Origin: Agarivorans sp050870875
GTDB lineage: Bacteria > Pseudomonadota > Gammaproteobacteria > Enterobacterales > Celerinatantimonadaceae
NCBI RefSeq assembly: GCF_050870875.2
Contig: NZ_CP194041.2
Coordinates: 2,728,001 to 2,792,000 of the forward strand
DNA: 64,000 nt
Direction of reading: 5' to 3'
Shown here: positions 1-9,600 of the stretch, one piece after another
Layout: each line of letters starts with the position of its first letter
Position numbering within the stretch: position 1 is the first letter of the stretch
Notes under the pieces: generated by a model
What the model was told of the DNA's origin: nothing
What the model saw: only the letters and a program-made list of their open reading frames with translations
Database searches by the model: none
Made by a program: the position numbers and the translations under genes

Positions 1-320
1 ACCGGCAGTTGGTGGTCACATTTCAACCATAAACGCCCAGGGATCTCGAAGCCATGCCATTGTTTAAGCGCTGCTTGCATCTTAGGAATGGCTTTCAACT
101 GGGATTCAATAATCCCTTTGGTTACCGTTGTTTCTGCAAAGACCTTCGCCAGATAAGGCGCAAAACGAGACAAGCGCTGCGACGCATCAAGTAAATCGCT
201 CCAGTTTAAGGCGAGCTCTGCTTGGCTCTGCTGAAACAAAACTTTGTTGGAATTTAGCCAGATAATCTCTTGCTTTGACTGGAGTATGGGCACCACAGCA
301 TTCGATAGATAATCCGCCAT
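1..320 (-). CDS. dsdA: D-serine ammonia-lyase, N-terminal part (cut by window edge)
   Basis: Reading leftward from ATG at 320 gives 106 codons open to the window edge. The translation carries the D-serine dehydratase N-terminal signature: RLSRFAPYLAKVF, then GIIESQL, IPKMQ and LWLKCDHQLP, the last just before the expected substrate/PLP lysine region, which lies outside the window. The family enzyme is a PLP-dependent lyase converting D-serine to pyruvate and ammonia in the cytosol, usually about 440 residues. A GGAG box sits 9 nt upstream of the ATG, which fixes the start. No dsdX transporter or dsdC regulator is visible on this side. Family assignment is from recognisable motifs; activity cannot be judged because the catalytic part is missing. 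Confidence 0.88.
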   Translation of the reverse strand, partial: MADYLSNAVVPILQSKQEIIWLNSNKVLFQQSQAELALNWSDLLDASQRLSRFAPYLAKVFAETTVTKGIIESQLKAIPKMQAALKQWHGFEIPGRLWLKCDHQLP

Positions 321-693
321 AAAATTTAACTCCACACGAGTGCCCCGCTATTTTTTAACTCAAGCTCTTGCTCATCACAAAACAAACAAGTATTCGAATA
401 ATTACGCCATGAAAAGATTCAAAAAGATAGCCTATATTGCAGAACATAAAAACAGCTTAACTGCAACATTCCAACTTCAACTTTCAACCAGACTTGCTGC
501 ACTTCTATAGCTCTCACCAAAAAGGTATCAATGGCTAATCACAACTAGAGTAGCTAGTGGGTGGAGATGTTTAACTGAGTCCAGGTATATAGAAATAGCC
601 ATGTTTCAGAGATTAATTATCAATTATCCTCGTATATTGAACACCTGAATGACGGTTATCACAAAGGCGTTCATTTAAACTTTAGTGGCAATT
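321..693. other. Intergenic gap, 373 bp, nothing recognised
   Basis: This AT-rich stretch lies between the dsdA start and the end of the M48 peptidase gene. It must hold the dsdA promoter. A 33-codon ATG frame at about 409-510 has no convincing ribosome site or family signature. No RNA gene or strong terminator was seen. Confidence 0.5.
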
Positions 694-2319
694 CTAAATT
701 TCAATCATTTTGGTTAATGATTCTAAAAAACCTATTTTCGAGTCTGATTTTTTAGGGATTTGTAAATCGGCGGCAACGTAGCACTGAGCAACAATATTTT
801 CCGCATCTAAAGCTTTACACTGCTCCAAATAATGCTGTACTTCTTGTTCGCTTCCGCGCGCTTTATAGACTGAGATATATTGCGGAAGAAATGGATCACT
901 AATTCCAATAATTTGTCGCCCTTTATTCAGAATTTCCTCCGCCTTGTCTAATTTTCCCTGTTGTCGATAGGCTTGAGCCGCCAAACTAAAGGTTTGAATT
1001 GAAGCGCTGTCCCAATTTTTAATGAGCGCTAAGTTCTGTAAAGCTTTCGATTGTTTATTTTGCCGCTCACGCACGCTATAAAATGCTAAACGAGTGTAGG
1101 CATCGTACTTGGTTACGCCTGTCGTCGCCTTTCTGGCCAACTTTTCAGCCGCCTTAATATCGCCGTATTCAAGAGCTCGAAACGCTTCAGAGGCCGCCCA
1201 ATAATTTTCGAATACTTGCTTCCCTTTACCTTTTCTTAAAGCAGCATCTAAGCTTTTAGTCGTAAGATTCTGCCGCCTTTCTTTACGATATTCGCGTTTC
1301 ACATATGCGGTAATATCTATCTTGCGTTCTGCAGGTGAATTATGTCGATCCGCAAATTTCTGCAACAAATTGGTTGCAGCTTCATTTGCCGCCATATATC
1401 CCACAGTCTCCCAATTTAAACCAGTTACATTCTTATTGGCTTTAGTCGCCATGGAAACAAACGACTTAAAATCTTTTTTCTTCTCTTCAAGCTGCGTTTT
1501 ATTAAATACTAAACTGCTCTCTAAACGTTCCATGGTGTCTTTATAAGCCCTTGGACTGTAGCCTGCTTTTACAAGTAAATCTATACCGAGTAAGTCGGCT
1601 TCATCTTCATCAGTACGACTCATCGAAGAGCTAATAACATCTCGACTCAAGCGGTTTATTGATACACCAATTCTATATGACTTCTCAACCATCTCTTGAG
1701 ATTCTCGAGAATTTCTAGCAACAATCTTGTAACCATTGGCTGTTTTACTTGAGTCCAAATCTTTGATAGTGGCGGCGGCCATCGCAACATTAGTGGCTTT
1801 GCTCACTAACGCACTTTGCTTCTCAAAGTACTCATTCGAATTCTGATGCTTTAGAAGAATATGCGAAAGCTCATGAGCAATAATAAAAGCCAACTCGTCT
1901 TCAGATTCAACATCCGCTAAAACCCCTTGAGTCACCACAATTGTATCTTGTGTCGCAAGGGCGCTGTAATTTCTATCAGCAGAAATAACGATATTCACTT
2001 TTTTTTCTAATGGTTGATCCCATTGCGCTAATAACTTTTCAAGAATCTCATTTAGATACAATTCTGCATATGGATTGACGATCAAGTTTTTGTCTGCAGC
2101 CGAACGCATTCTGGAACTTAACGAGCCCAGCTCGGCAGTTTTTTCAACTTCAGTTTCAGCTCTAATTTGTTGAGTTTGATAGTCAATATATTTACCGTCA
2201 AAAGATTCATAGGTACTACCAGTTAAACTATTCAAGCTGTTCAAATTTAAACGGCTCAAGCTATCACTAGCACACCCAAATAAAGAAGTAGCAATGATTA
2301 AAAGGAAAATAAGTCGCAT
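694..2319 (-). CDS. M48-family lipoprotein metallopeptidase with C-terminal repeat region
   Basis: Probable outer-membrane or periplasmic zinc metallopeptidase. The N-terminus is a lipoprotein signal ending in LFGC (Cys at about residue 16 from the ATG). The peptidase motif HELSH follows at about residues 149-153, and a downstream DEDEAD stretch supplies the third zinc-ligand glutamate, as in M48 proteins such as BepA and LoiP. After about residue 340 the sequence is helical and TPR-like (EAFRALEYGDIKAAEKLA, AQAYRQQGKLDKAEEIL). I place the start at ATG 2319 because GAAGG sits 9 nt upstream. A GTG at 2328 is the alternative but lies only 4 nt from AGGAG. It begins 2 bp past the stop of the small secreted protein, so the two are translationally close. 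BepA-like function in outer-membrane quality control is possible but not shown; the gene belongs to the CHASE2 cassette. Confidence 0.82.
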   Translation of the reverse strand: MRLIFLLIIATSLFGCASDSLSRLNLNSLNSLTGSTYESFDGKYIDYQTQQIRAETEVEKTAELGSLSSRMRSAADKNLIVNPYAELYLNEILEKLLAQWDQPLEKKVNIVISADRNYSALATQDTIVVTQGVLADVESEDELAFIIAHELSHILLKHQNSNEYFEKQSALVSKATNVAMAAATIKDLDSSKTANGYKIVARNSRESQEMVEKSYRIGVSINRLSRDVISSSMSRTDEDEADLLGIDLLVKAGYSPRAYKDTMERLESSLVFNKTQLEEKKKDFKSFVSMATKANKNVTGLNWETVGYMAANEAATNLLQKFADRHNSPAERKIDITAYVKREYRKERRQNLTTKSLDAALRKGKGKQVFENYWAASEAFRALEYGDIKAAEKLARKATTGVTKYDAYTRLAFYSVRERQNKQSKALQNLALIKNWDSASIQTFSLAAQAYRQQGKLDKAEEILNKGRQIIGISDPFLPQYISVYKARGSEQEVQHYLEQCKALDAENIVAQCYVAADLQIPKKSDSKIGFLESLTKMIEI

Positions 2320-2321
2320 AT

Positions 2322-2699
2322 TTAACACCCTTCTCCTAAGCCAAACGAAGCAAAAGTAACTTTATCACTCGCTTTAGAAATGGTTGTTGCGGTACAAGTC
2401 ACCGAAGCAATTGCTTTCATATTAAGTTCGACTTCTGTGATATGTACCCACTTTTCCTCTCCATCATCCTCAAACATCAACATACCTTCCTTTTTATCAT
2501 ATTTTTTTACAGGGATGGCTTGTTTTGTCGCATCAGGCAAACTGCTTTTAGCTACATCGATACAGTCAAATTCAGAGCTACATATCTCAACTTCATCAAG
2601 CAAAAAATCGATTATCAATACACGGTCATTCTTCGCGTAAGAGGACAACGAGGTTGCGCTTAATATAAGTCCAATCAACAGTACTTTAGACATTGTCAT
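2322..2699 (-). CDS. Small secreted protein of unknown function (middle gene of CHASE2/M48 cassette)
   Basis: A 125-residue protein with a clear signal peptide (hydrophobic core KVLLIGLILSATSLSSYA, likely cleavage after SYA) and a mature part of about 100 residues. Mature cysteines include a pair in EICSSEFDCID, another in VTCTAT and a C-terminal GEGC, which suggests disulfides in the periplasm. I do not recognise a family. Its ATG overlaps the stop of the upstream CHASE2 gene (ATGA, 4 bp), so translation is probably coupled, and the M48 peptidase follows directly. This order argues for one operon and a shared envelope task. A second ATG two codons in is an equally possible start. Confidence 0.7.
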   Translation of the reverse strand: MTMSKVLLIGLILSATSLSSYAKNDRVLIIDFLLDEVEICSSEFDCIDVAKSSLPDATKQAIPVKKYDKKEGMLMFEDDGEEKWVHITEVELNMKAIASVTCTATTISKASDKVTFASFGLGEGC

Positions 2700-4114
2700 A
2701 GATGCTCCTTTATCTTGCGTTTTATTATTGAAATTTGGGGGAATTTCTTTCTAAACTTATTGAGTATTGTTAGATATTTCTGGCATTTATTTTTCATGCT
2801 CTCGAACAAATAAAATAAAAAAATAGGTAAATCAAAAAATATAATGAGGATTAATCCGTACCAATTGGGCGCACCAACCTTAAGAATAAACTGAGAAATA
2901 AGTACTGAACTCAAAATAATGAATAAGATAATAAAGGCAGGCATCAAACCCGAAATAATTTGTTTTCGCGTGTCTAACTTCTGCTTTTGCTCCAAATGAG
3001 TATACCGATACCAAATGACTAAAAATAAGGTGCTTATTTGCACCACTATTTCTAGCATATCGGCAATACTTAACTTAAAGAATCCAGTCGCACTTGGAAC
3101 TCGCCAATAGTCATCTTCTAAAGTCATTAAATTATCTAAAGCCATTGCATGATAGAACACTCCTGGCAGTGTCCCATGTACTGGAGACCGAACAATATCA
3201 ACGCCACCTGATAAATCATAACCAATCATGATAACTCGATCTTTGATAGCGTCATTTAGAGGAGCAGACTTAACAGCCCCTGATTCAAATAACCGAGTGG
3301 CAGACAAAGTAAGGAATGGAGGACAGCGTTCCCGCAATTGTTTATCCAGTTCTTGATCACTTCGTAGGCCCTGTGTCAAACTTAAAAAAGTAATATTGAT
3401 AAACTGTTTGAACCGACTCATATGCTCTGGAATGCAGTTTTTTATGTTGTCGTAATCAATCTGATTAAGCGCCGATTTATTACTCCATTGTACGATCATA
3501 GGATCTAAATATTGAGACTGTTCCGCAGGGGAGCATTGAGATGTAATTCGACACCATGACTTGTATAAAGCCAACGCAGGAGTATCCATGCGCTGTTGCT
3601 GCCAATCAACAGATAGAGGGTAGTAATGCTGATAACCACTCCACGATACCGCTGTCAGTTGACTAACTGCTGAAATCTTGTGGCGTAATGAATCTGGATC
3701 ATTTAGAACCGCTGCCGTATCATATTCCGTATCACTTGCCATAAACACCGGAAAGGAGCGAGAGTTAAGCGTTTTAAGCCATTTGTTGAGTCGAGAAGAA
3801 TGTTCATGGTGTTGTAAAATGTCAAAAAAAACAGATTGTGGATGGTGAGCACTGATAACTTTTAGAAGTCGTGAAAGCGTGGCGTAATTAACAGGATAAG
3901 TTTCAATTTGTTGTAAGAATTCATCATCTAACAAAACAACTGTGATATCTTTTGATACCGTTTGACTATAAAACGGTGACCACATTCGAAGAATATGATC
4001 TTCATAATGCTTTTCCGCAGCATTTCTTATACCTAAAGGGTCAACGATAAAGACCAATAAGATAAATACTGTTGTAAGAACTGCGCGAGTGAGCACATTT
4101 TTATTAAGGGTCAT
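2696..4114 (-). CDS. CHASE2-domain membrane protein without an output domain
   Basis: A 472-residue protein with one N-terminal membrane segment (about residues 10-26), a long extracytoplasmic CHASE2 domain and three C-terminal membrane segments (starting near SIADMLEIVVQ, LMPAFIILFII and WYGLILIIFF). It ends in a short basic tail. CHASE2 is an extracellular sensor module normally joined to a kinase, cyclase or GGDEF domain; here the tail is too short for any catalytic domain. Seen: ITVVLLDDEFLQQ near residue 55 and RVIMIGYDLSGG, both typical of CHASE2. It is the first gene of the three-gene cassette with the small secreted protein and the M48 peptidase. Inference: it may sense an envelope condition and act through those partners. 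The promoter should lie in the large gap to the right. Confidence 0.78.
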   Translation of the reverse strand: MTLNKNVLTRAVLTTVFILLVFIVDPLGIRNAAEKHYEDHILRMWSPFYSQTVSKDITVVLLDDEFLQQIETYPVNYATLSRLLKVISAHHPQSVFFDILQHHEHSSRLNKWLKTLNSRSFPVFMASDTEYDTAAVLNDPDSLRHKISAVSQLTAVSWSGYQHYYPLSVDWQQQRMDTPALALYKSWCRITSQCSPAEQSQYLDPMIVQWSNKSALNQIDYDNIKNCIPEHMSRFKQFINITFLSLTQGLRSDQELDKQLRERCPPFLTLSATRLFESGAVKSAPLNDAIKDRVIMIGYDLSGGVDIVRSPVHGTLPGVFYHAMALDNLMTLEDDYWRVPSATGFFKLSIADMLEIVVQISTLFLVIWYRYTHLEQKQKLDTRKQIISGLMPAFIILFIILSSVLISQFILKVGAPNWYGLILIIFFDLPIFLFYLFESMKNKCQKYLTILNKFRKKFPQISIIKRKIKEHL

Positions 4115-5093
4115 GCCGTATTAACTCTAAACTTCCGTTGTTATTCACCCCATTTCAGACTATTCATTTAATCTGAATGTGCAGCACATATATCACACGA
4201 ATACATCCACCTGTAATTAATTATTTACAAGCTTACAAATTTTAATGCAACAATTATTTGTAAAATAATTGCTTAGGTCAATAATTTTCTTATGCATTTA
4301 GATAGTTAACTCATTTCATCATTCAACATTCCAGTATCAATCTTGGTTCAAGTGCAAACAAGTTGATATGGAAATCCCTATAGAACTAGCAGTGAAACTA
4401 GGATGCCCCCAAGCAAAATTGATGATCAAACACATTGTTTATGAGCAAACTACAAAAGTTAATCTCTGCATATATGCCTTTAAAATATTTAATTGTTGAG
4501 TGAAATTCACTCCAATTTTGAGCTGAAAACTTAGCCGCTATACCGAGTCAAAGCCCCCCAATGGTACTTCCCAAGTACAACGCTAACCTGTCTAATGCAA
4601 CTGCAAGACGACATCAAGCAAACATATGCAATGCTCAACTAAAACCCAGTACATAGACAACTAGCGACAAAGTAGTCACTTTTATTTTGCCGTTCAAAGC
4701 GACCTTTCAAAGACGCGAAGATAAAACTTTCGACAACGTCACTATCAACAAGTAACAACATTTAGCCCAATGGACAGCCTAAATATCGTTACAATATGAC
4801 GAGTCAAATCGAGAAACCTAACAAAAACCCCCCATAGATCAAAGCGTCATAGTGTCGACAACCTAAGCTCCAAAGGAACACTGCATATCGTTCCTACGGA
4901 CAAACATTTTTTTATTCACAGACGTTAGCTCACATCCCTCACACAACAAAATCTATTATACCTCGGTCACTCTGCCGCTTTATTGTTATATCAATGGCAT
5001 GAATCAGCTGAAAGCGGCAAGAATTGGAGTTAAACTCGGTGATTTATCCAGTCGCACTAAAAAATTTATCCATTTGGACAAGGGATTTCTGTC
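4115..5093. other. Large intergenic gap (979 bp) with no supported gene
   Basis: This divergent region between the CHASE2 gene and the reductase has short open frames only (the longest ATG frame noticed, 4368-4499, is 43 residues with no ribosome site or known motif). Small inverted repeats are present: GTACTT/AAGTAC near 4563-4577, and GCCGCTTT at 4974-4981 with AAAGCGGC at 5011-5018. It must contain two divergent promoters. The length is unusual for this compact genome, so a decayed gene or a small RNA is possible, but I cannot show either. Confidence 0.4.
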
Positions 5094-6056
5094 ATGAACA
5101 CCATCGCTTTTATTCACAACATCGCTGCCGAAGAAGAAAAGCAGTGGCTACTTAAATTCGAAACGCTGTTACCCAATGAAAGCATTGTATTAGCCACAGA
5201 TTTAAGCGATGAGCAAGCCCAGCTTGTCGAAATAGCCATCGTTGCCAACCCAAATGTCGATCAACTAAAGCGCTTTCCTCACTTAATCTGGGTGCAAAGT
5301 TTGTGGGCAGGTGTTGAAGCACTAGTTAGCGGCTTTCGAAGCTTCAATCACGACAAAGAAACATATCAAACTCAATTGGTAAGGCTCATCGACCCGTTTC
5401 TTGCCGACACCATGGCCGAAGCCGTATTAACTTGGAGTTTGTATTTATATCGCAATATTCCAGACTACATCGCTCAACAAAGACAAGGGATTTGGCGCCC
5501 AATCCCCAGCCCTTCAGTGAATACCGTACAAGTATCCATCTTAGGAGCGGGTAAACTTGCAAGCGCTTCGATGAAAGCCCTTGTTCATCAAGGTTTTACG
5601 GTAAATAGTTGGAGCCGAAGTCACAAAGAGATTGCCCATGTAACCCACTATTCGGGAGATGACGGTTTAGCTGCTATTCTTCAAAAAACCCAGATATTGA
5701 TCTGCCTCCTCCCTCTCACCGATCAAACCCATCATTTACTCAACCAACAAACCTTAAACCTTTTGCCGAAAGGTGCCAAACTGATAAACTTCGCAAGGGG
5801 TGGCATTATTAACCACCAAGATTTACTAGCAATGTTAGATTCCGATCACTTATCACACGCCGTCTTAGACGTGTTTGAACAAGAACCTCTAGAAGTAAAC
5901 AGTCCTTTTTGGTATCACCCCAAAATATCGGTATTACCGCATATATCCGCCACAACCAATATAGACACCGCCTCTCAAATTGTCGCGAACAATATCCACA
6001 CCTATAGAAAAGACGGCCTTATTCCTGAATCAGTTGATTTGATAAGAGGATACTAG
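5094..6056 (+). CDS. ghrA: D-2-hydroxyacid dehydrogenase, glyoxylate/hydroxypyruvate reductase A type
   Basis: NAD(P)H-dependent reductase of 320 residues, close to the about 312 of E. coli GhrA, which reduces glyoxylate and hydroxypyruvate to glycolate and glycerate in the cytosol. Seen: the Rossmann loop ILGAGKLASA (about 148-157), the substrate arginine in NFARGGI, the glutamate in DVFEQEPL and the catalytic histidine in LPHISATT, in the order required by the family. Ribosome site AAGGGA lies 8 nt before the ATG. It stands alone between two long gaps, with no glycolate or glycerate genes beside it, so the physiological substrate is not fixed by context. Other D-2-hydroxyacid dehydrogenases are an alternative, but the N-terminal half follows GhrA rather than GhrB or SerA. 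Confidence 0.85.
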   Translation: MNTIAFIHNIAAEEEKQWLLKFETLLPNESIVLATDLSDEQAQLVEIAIVANPNVDQLKRFPHLIWVQSLWAGVEALVSGFRSFNHDKETYQTQLVRLIDPFLADTMAEAVLTWSLYLYRNIPDYIAQQRQGIWRPIPSPSVNTVQVSILGAGKLASASMKALVHQGFTVNSWSRSHKEIAHVTHYSGDDGLAAILQKTQILICLLPLTDQTHHLLNQQTLNLLPKGAKLINFARGGIINHQDLLAMLDSDHLSHAVLDVFEQEPLEVNSPFWYHPKISVLPHISATTNIDTASQIVANNIHTYRKDGLIPESVDLIRGY

Positions 6057-6542
6057 CTGTCGTTGATTTTGCTCAAATACAGCAAATATTATCAAAGATA
6101 CGGCGTTTCCAATGGCCTCTTATCGCTGTTAGGGCAAGTAACTAGTTAAAAGTTTCGTCGGTGAATCTTGGCCAACAATTCAGAAATTGAAAAATTTTAA
6201 AGTACGACAATTAAGCTTTTATTCATTATTATTACGTAATATTATTTCAGATTTTTTAGTATTGGCCGATATGAAGAACTTATAATATCTGACCGCTAAG
6301 TCAAAAATGTAAGGCCGCTTTATGTGCTGTTTTAGGTCAAAATGATTTCAACACAAATCTTTACTCGAGACGATGAACTCTCACGGAGTGGCTCTCGTGA
6401 GTCTATCTATTTGAATGAATATGGAAATAATAATGTTTGTGGCATGCTGTGTTATCCCTCGTTCCTTCATCTCCAAGTGGCCCGATGTCTACTCTCGTGT
6501 TGTCCTCACCAACATATCGATTGGTGAAGGATAATTTTATTT
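6057..6542. other. Intergenic gap (486 bp) before the propeller cyclase
   Basis: No supported gene. A 61-codon frame at 6342-6527 lacks a ribosome site and any family signature. A hairpin CTCACG/CGTGAG lies near 6379-6400, in what could be the leader of the downstream cyclase gene. I looked for a c-di-GMP riboswitch here and did not find the conserved core. The ribosome site of the next gene (GAAGGA) is about 12 nt before its ATG, longer than usual. Confidence 0.4.
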
Positions 6543-9440
6543 ATGTTAGATATTCGTATAGCTTGGCTTATTTGTTTTGCCATTCTCTCTACCTTTAGTT
6601 TCACCAGTCATGCTACGGCACTCAAGTTGGCTGATTATTATACCGATGTATGGACCTCGGTTGATGGACTGCCGCATAACAGTATTAATGCGATTACTCA
6701 AACCGACGATGGCTATTTGTGGTTTGCCACTTGGGAGGGTGTGGCTCGTTACGATGGCTTACATTTTACCTTATTTGGTAGAGGTGAAACGACAGGCATG
6801 AAAGATTCCGGCACGCGCACCCTGGTCGCGGATAGCAACAATAGCCTTTGGCTTGCGGGTGCCAGAGGCAGCATGGCGCTGCGCAAAGGTTACCAATGGT
6901 CAAATCAAGCCAATGCCGCCAGCTTAGTGAATCATGCACTGGTGGATCAGCATAAAAATCTATGGATAGCGGTTGAAGGTCTGGGGGTTTATTATCGAGC
7001 GCGAGGCAAAGATGGAAACTACTTACCGGATGTTCATATACTCTCTGGATTTAGTGCCTATCACTTGGCCCAGTCTAGTTCTGGCGACATTTTTGCGGCC
7101 ACCGATAATGGACTCTATCGAGTCACACCAAAAAGCTACCATAAACTCGAGTTGCCCTTATTAGGCGATCGAACTCGGGTTTATTCTCTGGCTTTCGATC
7201 ATCAAGACCGGCTGCTGTTAGCATCGAATCATGGACCTTGGCGCTATGATGGCCAACAATTTACTCGACTGAATAACACCTTAGATCATGTAATTACCAC
7301 CGCAATTATCGAAGACCGTGAGGGTAATATTTGGTTTGGAACCTCCACTCAAGGCGTAGGACGGATTGCAAATCATCAGCTTGAATTTAAAAATGCCAAC
7401 AGCGGCTTACCACATAATCGAGTGATCTCGCTATTTGAAGATCAAGAAGGCAGTATTTGGGTTGGCACCAATGGCGGCCTGATACGATTTAGGAATGCGG
7501 CATTTCAATCATTCACGGAACAAGATGGGCTGATCGGCAATTACGTTCGAACGGTATTGCCAATTAATTCAAAGCAAGTGCTAGTTGGAACCAGTCAGGG
7601 CTTAAGCCTACTCGAAGATGGTCAGGCCATGGCAGCCACGCAAGACCCCGTTTCTCGGCAAGGCATATTAAGCCTTGCTAAGAATCATCAGGGGGGAGCT
7701 TATGTTGGTACCTACAGAAATGGAGTTTATCAATGGCAAAACCATCAGCTACAGCAGCTTTGGAATGAGGATTCAGGACTGCCACATAATGAAGTCCGCG
7801 CCTTACTCAAAGATAGCCATAACAACCTATGGATTGGCACCCCCAATGGCTTAGTCAAAGTAAAACCGCAAGGCGAAATGCAGTATTTCACCAAGCAAAA
7901 TTCTAATTTACCCGATAATTATATTCTAGCCATCGCTGAAGATGAATTTGGCAAAATTTGGGTTGGTACTGGAGTTGGCTTAGCATTTATTCGAGACGAT
8001 AAGGTATCAAATGTTCCAATTAACAACTTGGAGCAAGCGCAATATGCTTTCGGCTTTTACCTTGAGCCTGGTTATGTATGGATAGCAAGCGACCGCGGGA
8101 TCATTCGCTACCAGCAACACACCCAACAAATGGGTCTGGTTGGCCGCCCAGCAGGGCTTCCCATTGATAAGTTTTTTCAAATCGTGAACGACCAACAGGG
8201 CAGCCTGTGGCTTTCGAGTAATCGAGGACTATGGAAAATCAGCTATCAGCAGGCTCATTTAGTCGCGAGCGGTCAGCAAAAACAAATTAATTTTGAGCTA
8301 TACAGTGAAATAGACGGCATGGCGAGTAGCCAAGCCAATGGTGGTTCCAATCCTGCGGCGGCAATCACTGAACAAGGCCAGCTACTCTTCGCCTCGGCTA
8401 AGGGTTTAATAAGTATCCAACCGCAAGATTTAGCGATATTCTCTGCTCACCCGCTACCGGTGACGATAGATTCGATTCAATTTGACAGTCAATCCATCTC
8501 TCCCGATACCCAATCGATAGCCCCTGCAGGAACCAACTTGGTTCGTTTTATTTATTCAGGTTTAGGCTACGTTATGCCCAAGCGCTTGCAGTTCAGAACC
8601 AAACTGGAAGGATTTGACCGTGAATGGTCATACCGCGGGACTCAACGAGTGGCAGAATTCACCAACCTTCCGCCAGGAAGCTATCGCTTTCTGGTCAGCG
8701 CTCGTTACCCTTATGGGGAATGGAACGATAGCAACTTCATCTATCAGTTTAAAATTGAACCCTTGTTTTGGCAACGTAGAGAGATTCAGGCCTTATTGGC
8801 TTTGTTACTGCTGTTGGTGATTGGTGGCATGGTCTATTTCCGGATTTATTTACTCAAACGCAATGAAGAACGTTTGACTGAACAAGTGGAAATACAAGTC
8901 AAAGCATTGCGAGAACAATCCGCACAATTCGAGCGTTTATCGAACGAAGATGCATTAACCAAACTTCCCAATCGACGAGCCTTCGATGCCAATTTAAGCG
9001 CTCAATTTAGCCAGTGTAGTCAGCAACAGCAGACCATTAGCTTGGTGGTGCTGGACATCGACCATTTTAAATCGATTAACGACAACTACTCCCACTTGGT
9101 GGGCGATAAAGTGATTCAAGCATTAGCCACCACCTTAGTCGACTATGTGGGTGACACAAACAAAGTCGCACGCTGGGGCGGTGAAGAATTTACTATCCTT
9201 TATTTGGGCAACCAGCAACAGGCAAGAGATTATTTTCAAGCGCTATTACTGCAGATTCAGGCGATGACCTTAGATGCGCTGAAAGGTAAACGCAATATTA
9301 CCGTGAGCATGGGAATTTGTGATAGTGATCATTGTGATGATTACAGCTCGCTGCTGAAATTAGCGGATCACGCTTTGTATCAAGCCAAACACAAGGGGCG
9401 TAACCGTATCGAAATTTATAATAACAACCAACCACAGTGA
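6543..9440 (+). CDS. Propeller-sensor diguanylate cyclase (Reg_prop repeats, Y_Y_Y, TM, GGDEF)
   Basis: A membrane sensor of 965 residues. A signal peptide (about 1-25) leads into a periplasmic region rich in two-component-regulator propeller repeats, each with a (I/L/V)W(V/I/F)(G/A)T..G core: IWFGTSTQG, IWVGTNGG, LWIGTPNG, IWVGTGVG, VWIASDRG. Next come a Y_Y_Y-type beta domain (about 635-735), one membrane segment (about 750-772), a short coiled coil, and a cytoplasmic GGDEF domain with the active-site variant GGEEF at 879-883 and the metal-binding LDIDHFK. The layout matches hybrid sensors that bind polysaccharide fragments, but with a c-di-GMP-making output in place of a kinase. Inference: it couples an extracellular ligand, perhaps a glycan, to c-di-GMP. 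No transporter or hydrolase adjoins it. The GGEEF variant is normally active. Confidence 0.88.
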   Translation: MLDIRIAWLICFAILSTFSFTSHATALKLADYYTDVWTSVDGLPHNSINAITQTDDGYLWFATWEGVARYDGLHFTLFGRGETTGMKDSGTRTLVADSNNSLWLAGARGSMALRKGYQWSNQANAASLVNHALVDQHKNLWIAVEGLGVYYRARGKDGNYLPDVHILSGFSAYHLAQSSSGDIFAATDNGLYRVTPKSYHKLELPLLGDRTRVYSLAFDHQDRLLLASNHGPWRYDGQQFTRLNNTLDHVITTAIIEDREGNIWFGTSTQGVGRIANHQLEFKNANSGLPHNRVISLFEDQEGSIWVGTNGGLIRFRNAAFQSFTEQDGLIGNYVRTVLPINSKQVLVGTSQGLSLLEDGQAMAATQDPVSRQGILSLAKNHQGGAYVGTYRNGVYQWQNHQLQQLWNEDSGLPHNEVRALLKDSHNNLWIGTPNGLVKVKPQGEMQYFTKQNSNLPDNYILAIAEDEFGKIWVGTGVGLAFIRDDKVSNVPINNLEQAQYAFGFYLEPGYVWIASDRGIIRYQQHTQQMGLVGRPAGLPIDKFFQIVNDQQGSLWLSSNRGLWKISYQQAHLVASGQQKQINFELYSEIDGMASSQANGGSNPAAAITEQGQLLFASAKGLISIQPQDLAIFSAHPLPVTIDSIQFDSQSISPDTQSIAPAGTNLVRFIYSGLGYVMPKRLQFRTKLEGFDREWSYRGTQRVAEFTNLPPGSYRFLVSARYPYGEWNDSNFIYQFKIEPLFWQRREIQALLALLLLLVIGGMVYFRIYLLKRNEERLTEQVEIQVKALREQSAQFERLSNEDALTKLPNRRAFDANLSAQFSQCSQQQQTISLVVLDIDHFKSINDNYSHLVGDKVIQALATTLVDYVGDTNKVARWGGEEFTILYLGNQQQARDYFQALLLQIQAMTLDALKGKRNITVSMGICDSDHCDDYSSLLKLADHALYQAKHKGRNRIEIYNNNQPQ

Positions 9441-9600
9441 AAATTCCTATTGAATCAGTCACTGATAGTTTGCAAACCGCCGCGATGTATTTGCATTAAA
9501 AATCGCTAATTCACATTAACCTTGAATGCCTCTGAACTATCGGGTGATGACTGAAACTCGTCAGCTTGGTTTGGTTATCAAATGTTCAGCTATACCTGCT

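Noticed and set aside
4368..4499. 43-codon frame in the large gap
   Set aside because: No ribosome site or homology cue; length is within chance for AT-rich DNA.
6342..6527. 61-codon frame before the propeller cyclase
   Set aside because: No ribosome site, odd composition and no recognisable family; more likely leader sequence.
6300..6542. c-di-GMP riboswitch in the leader of the propeller cyclase
   Set aside because: A hairpin is present but I could not find the conserved core bases of GEMM-I or GEMM-II.
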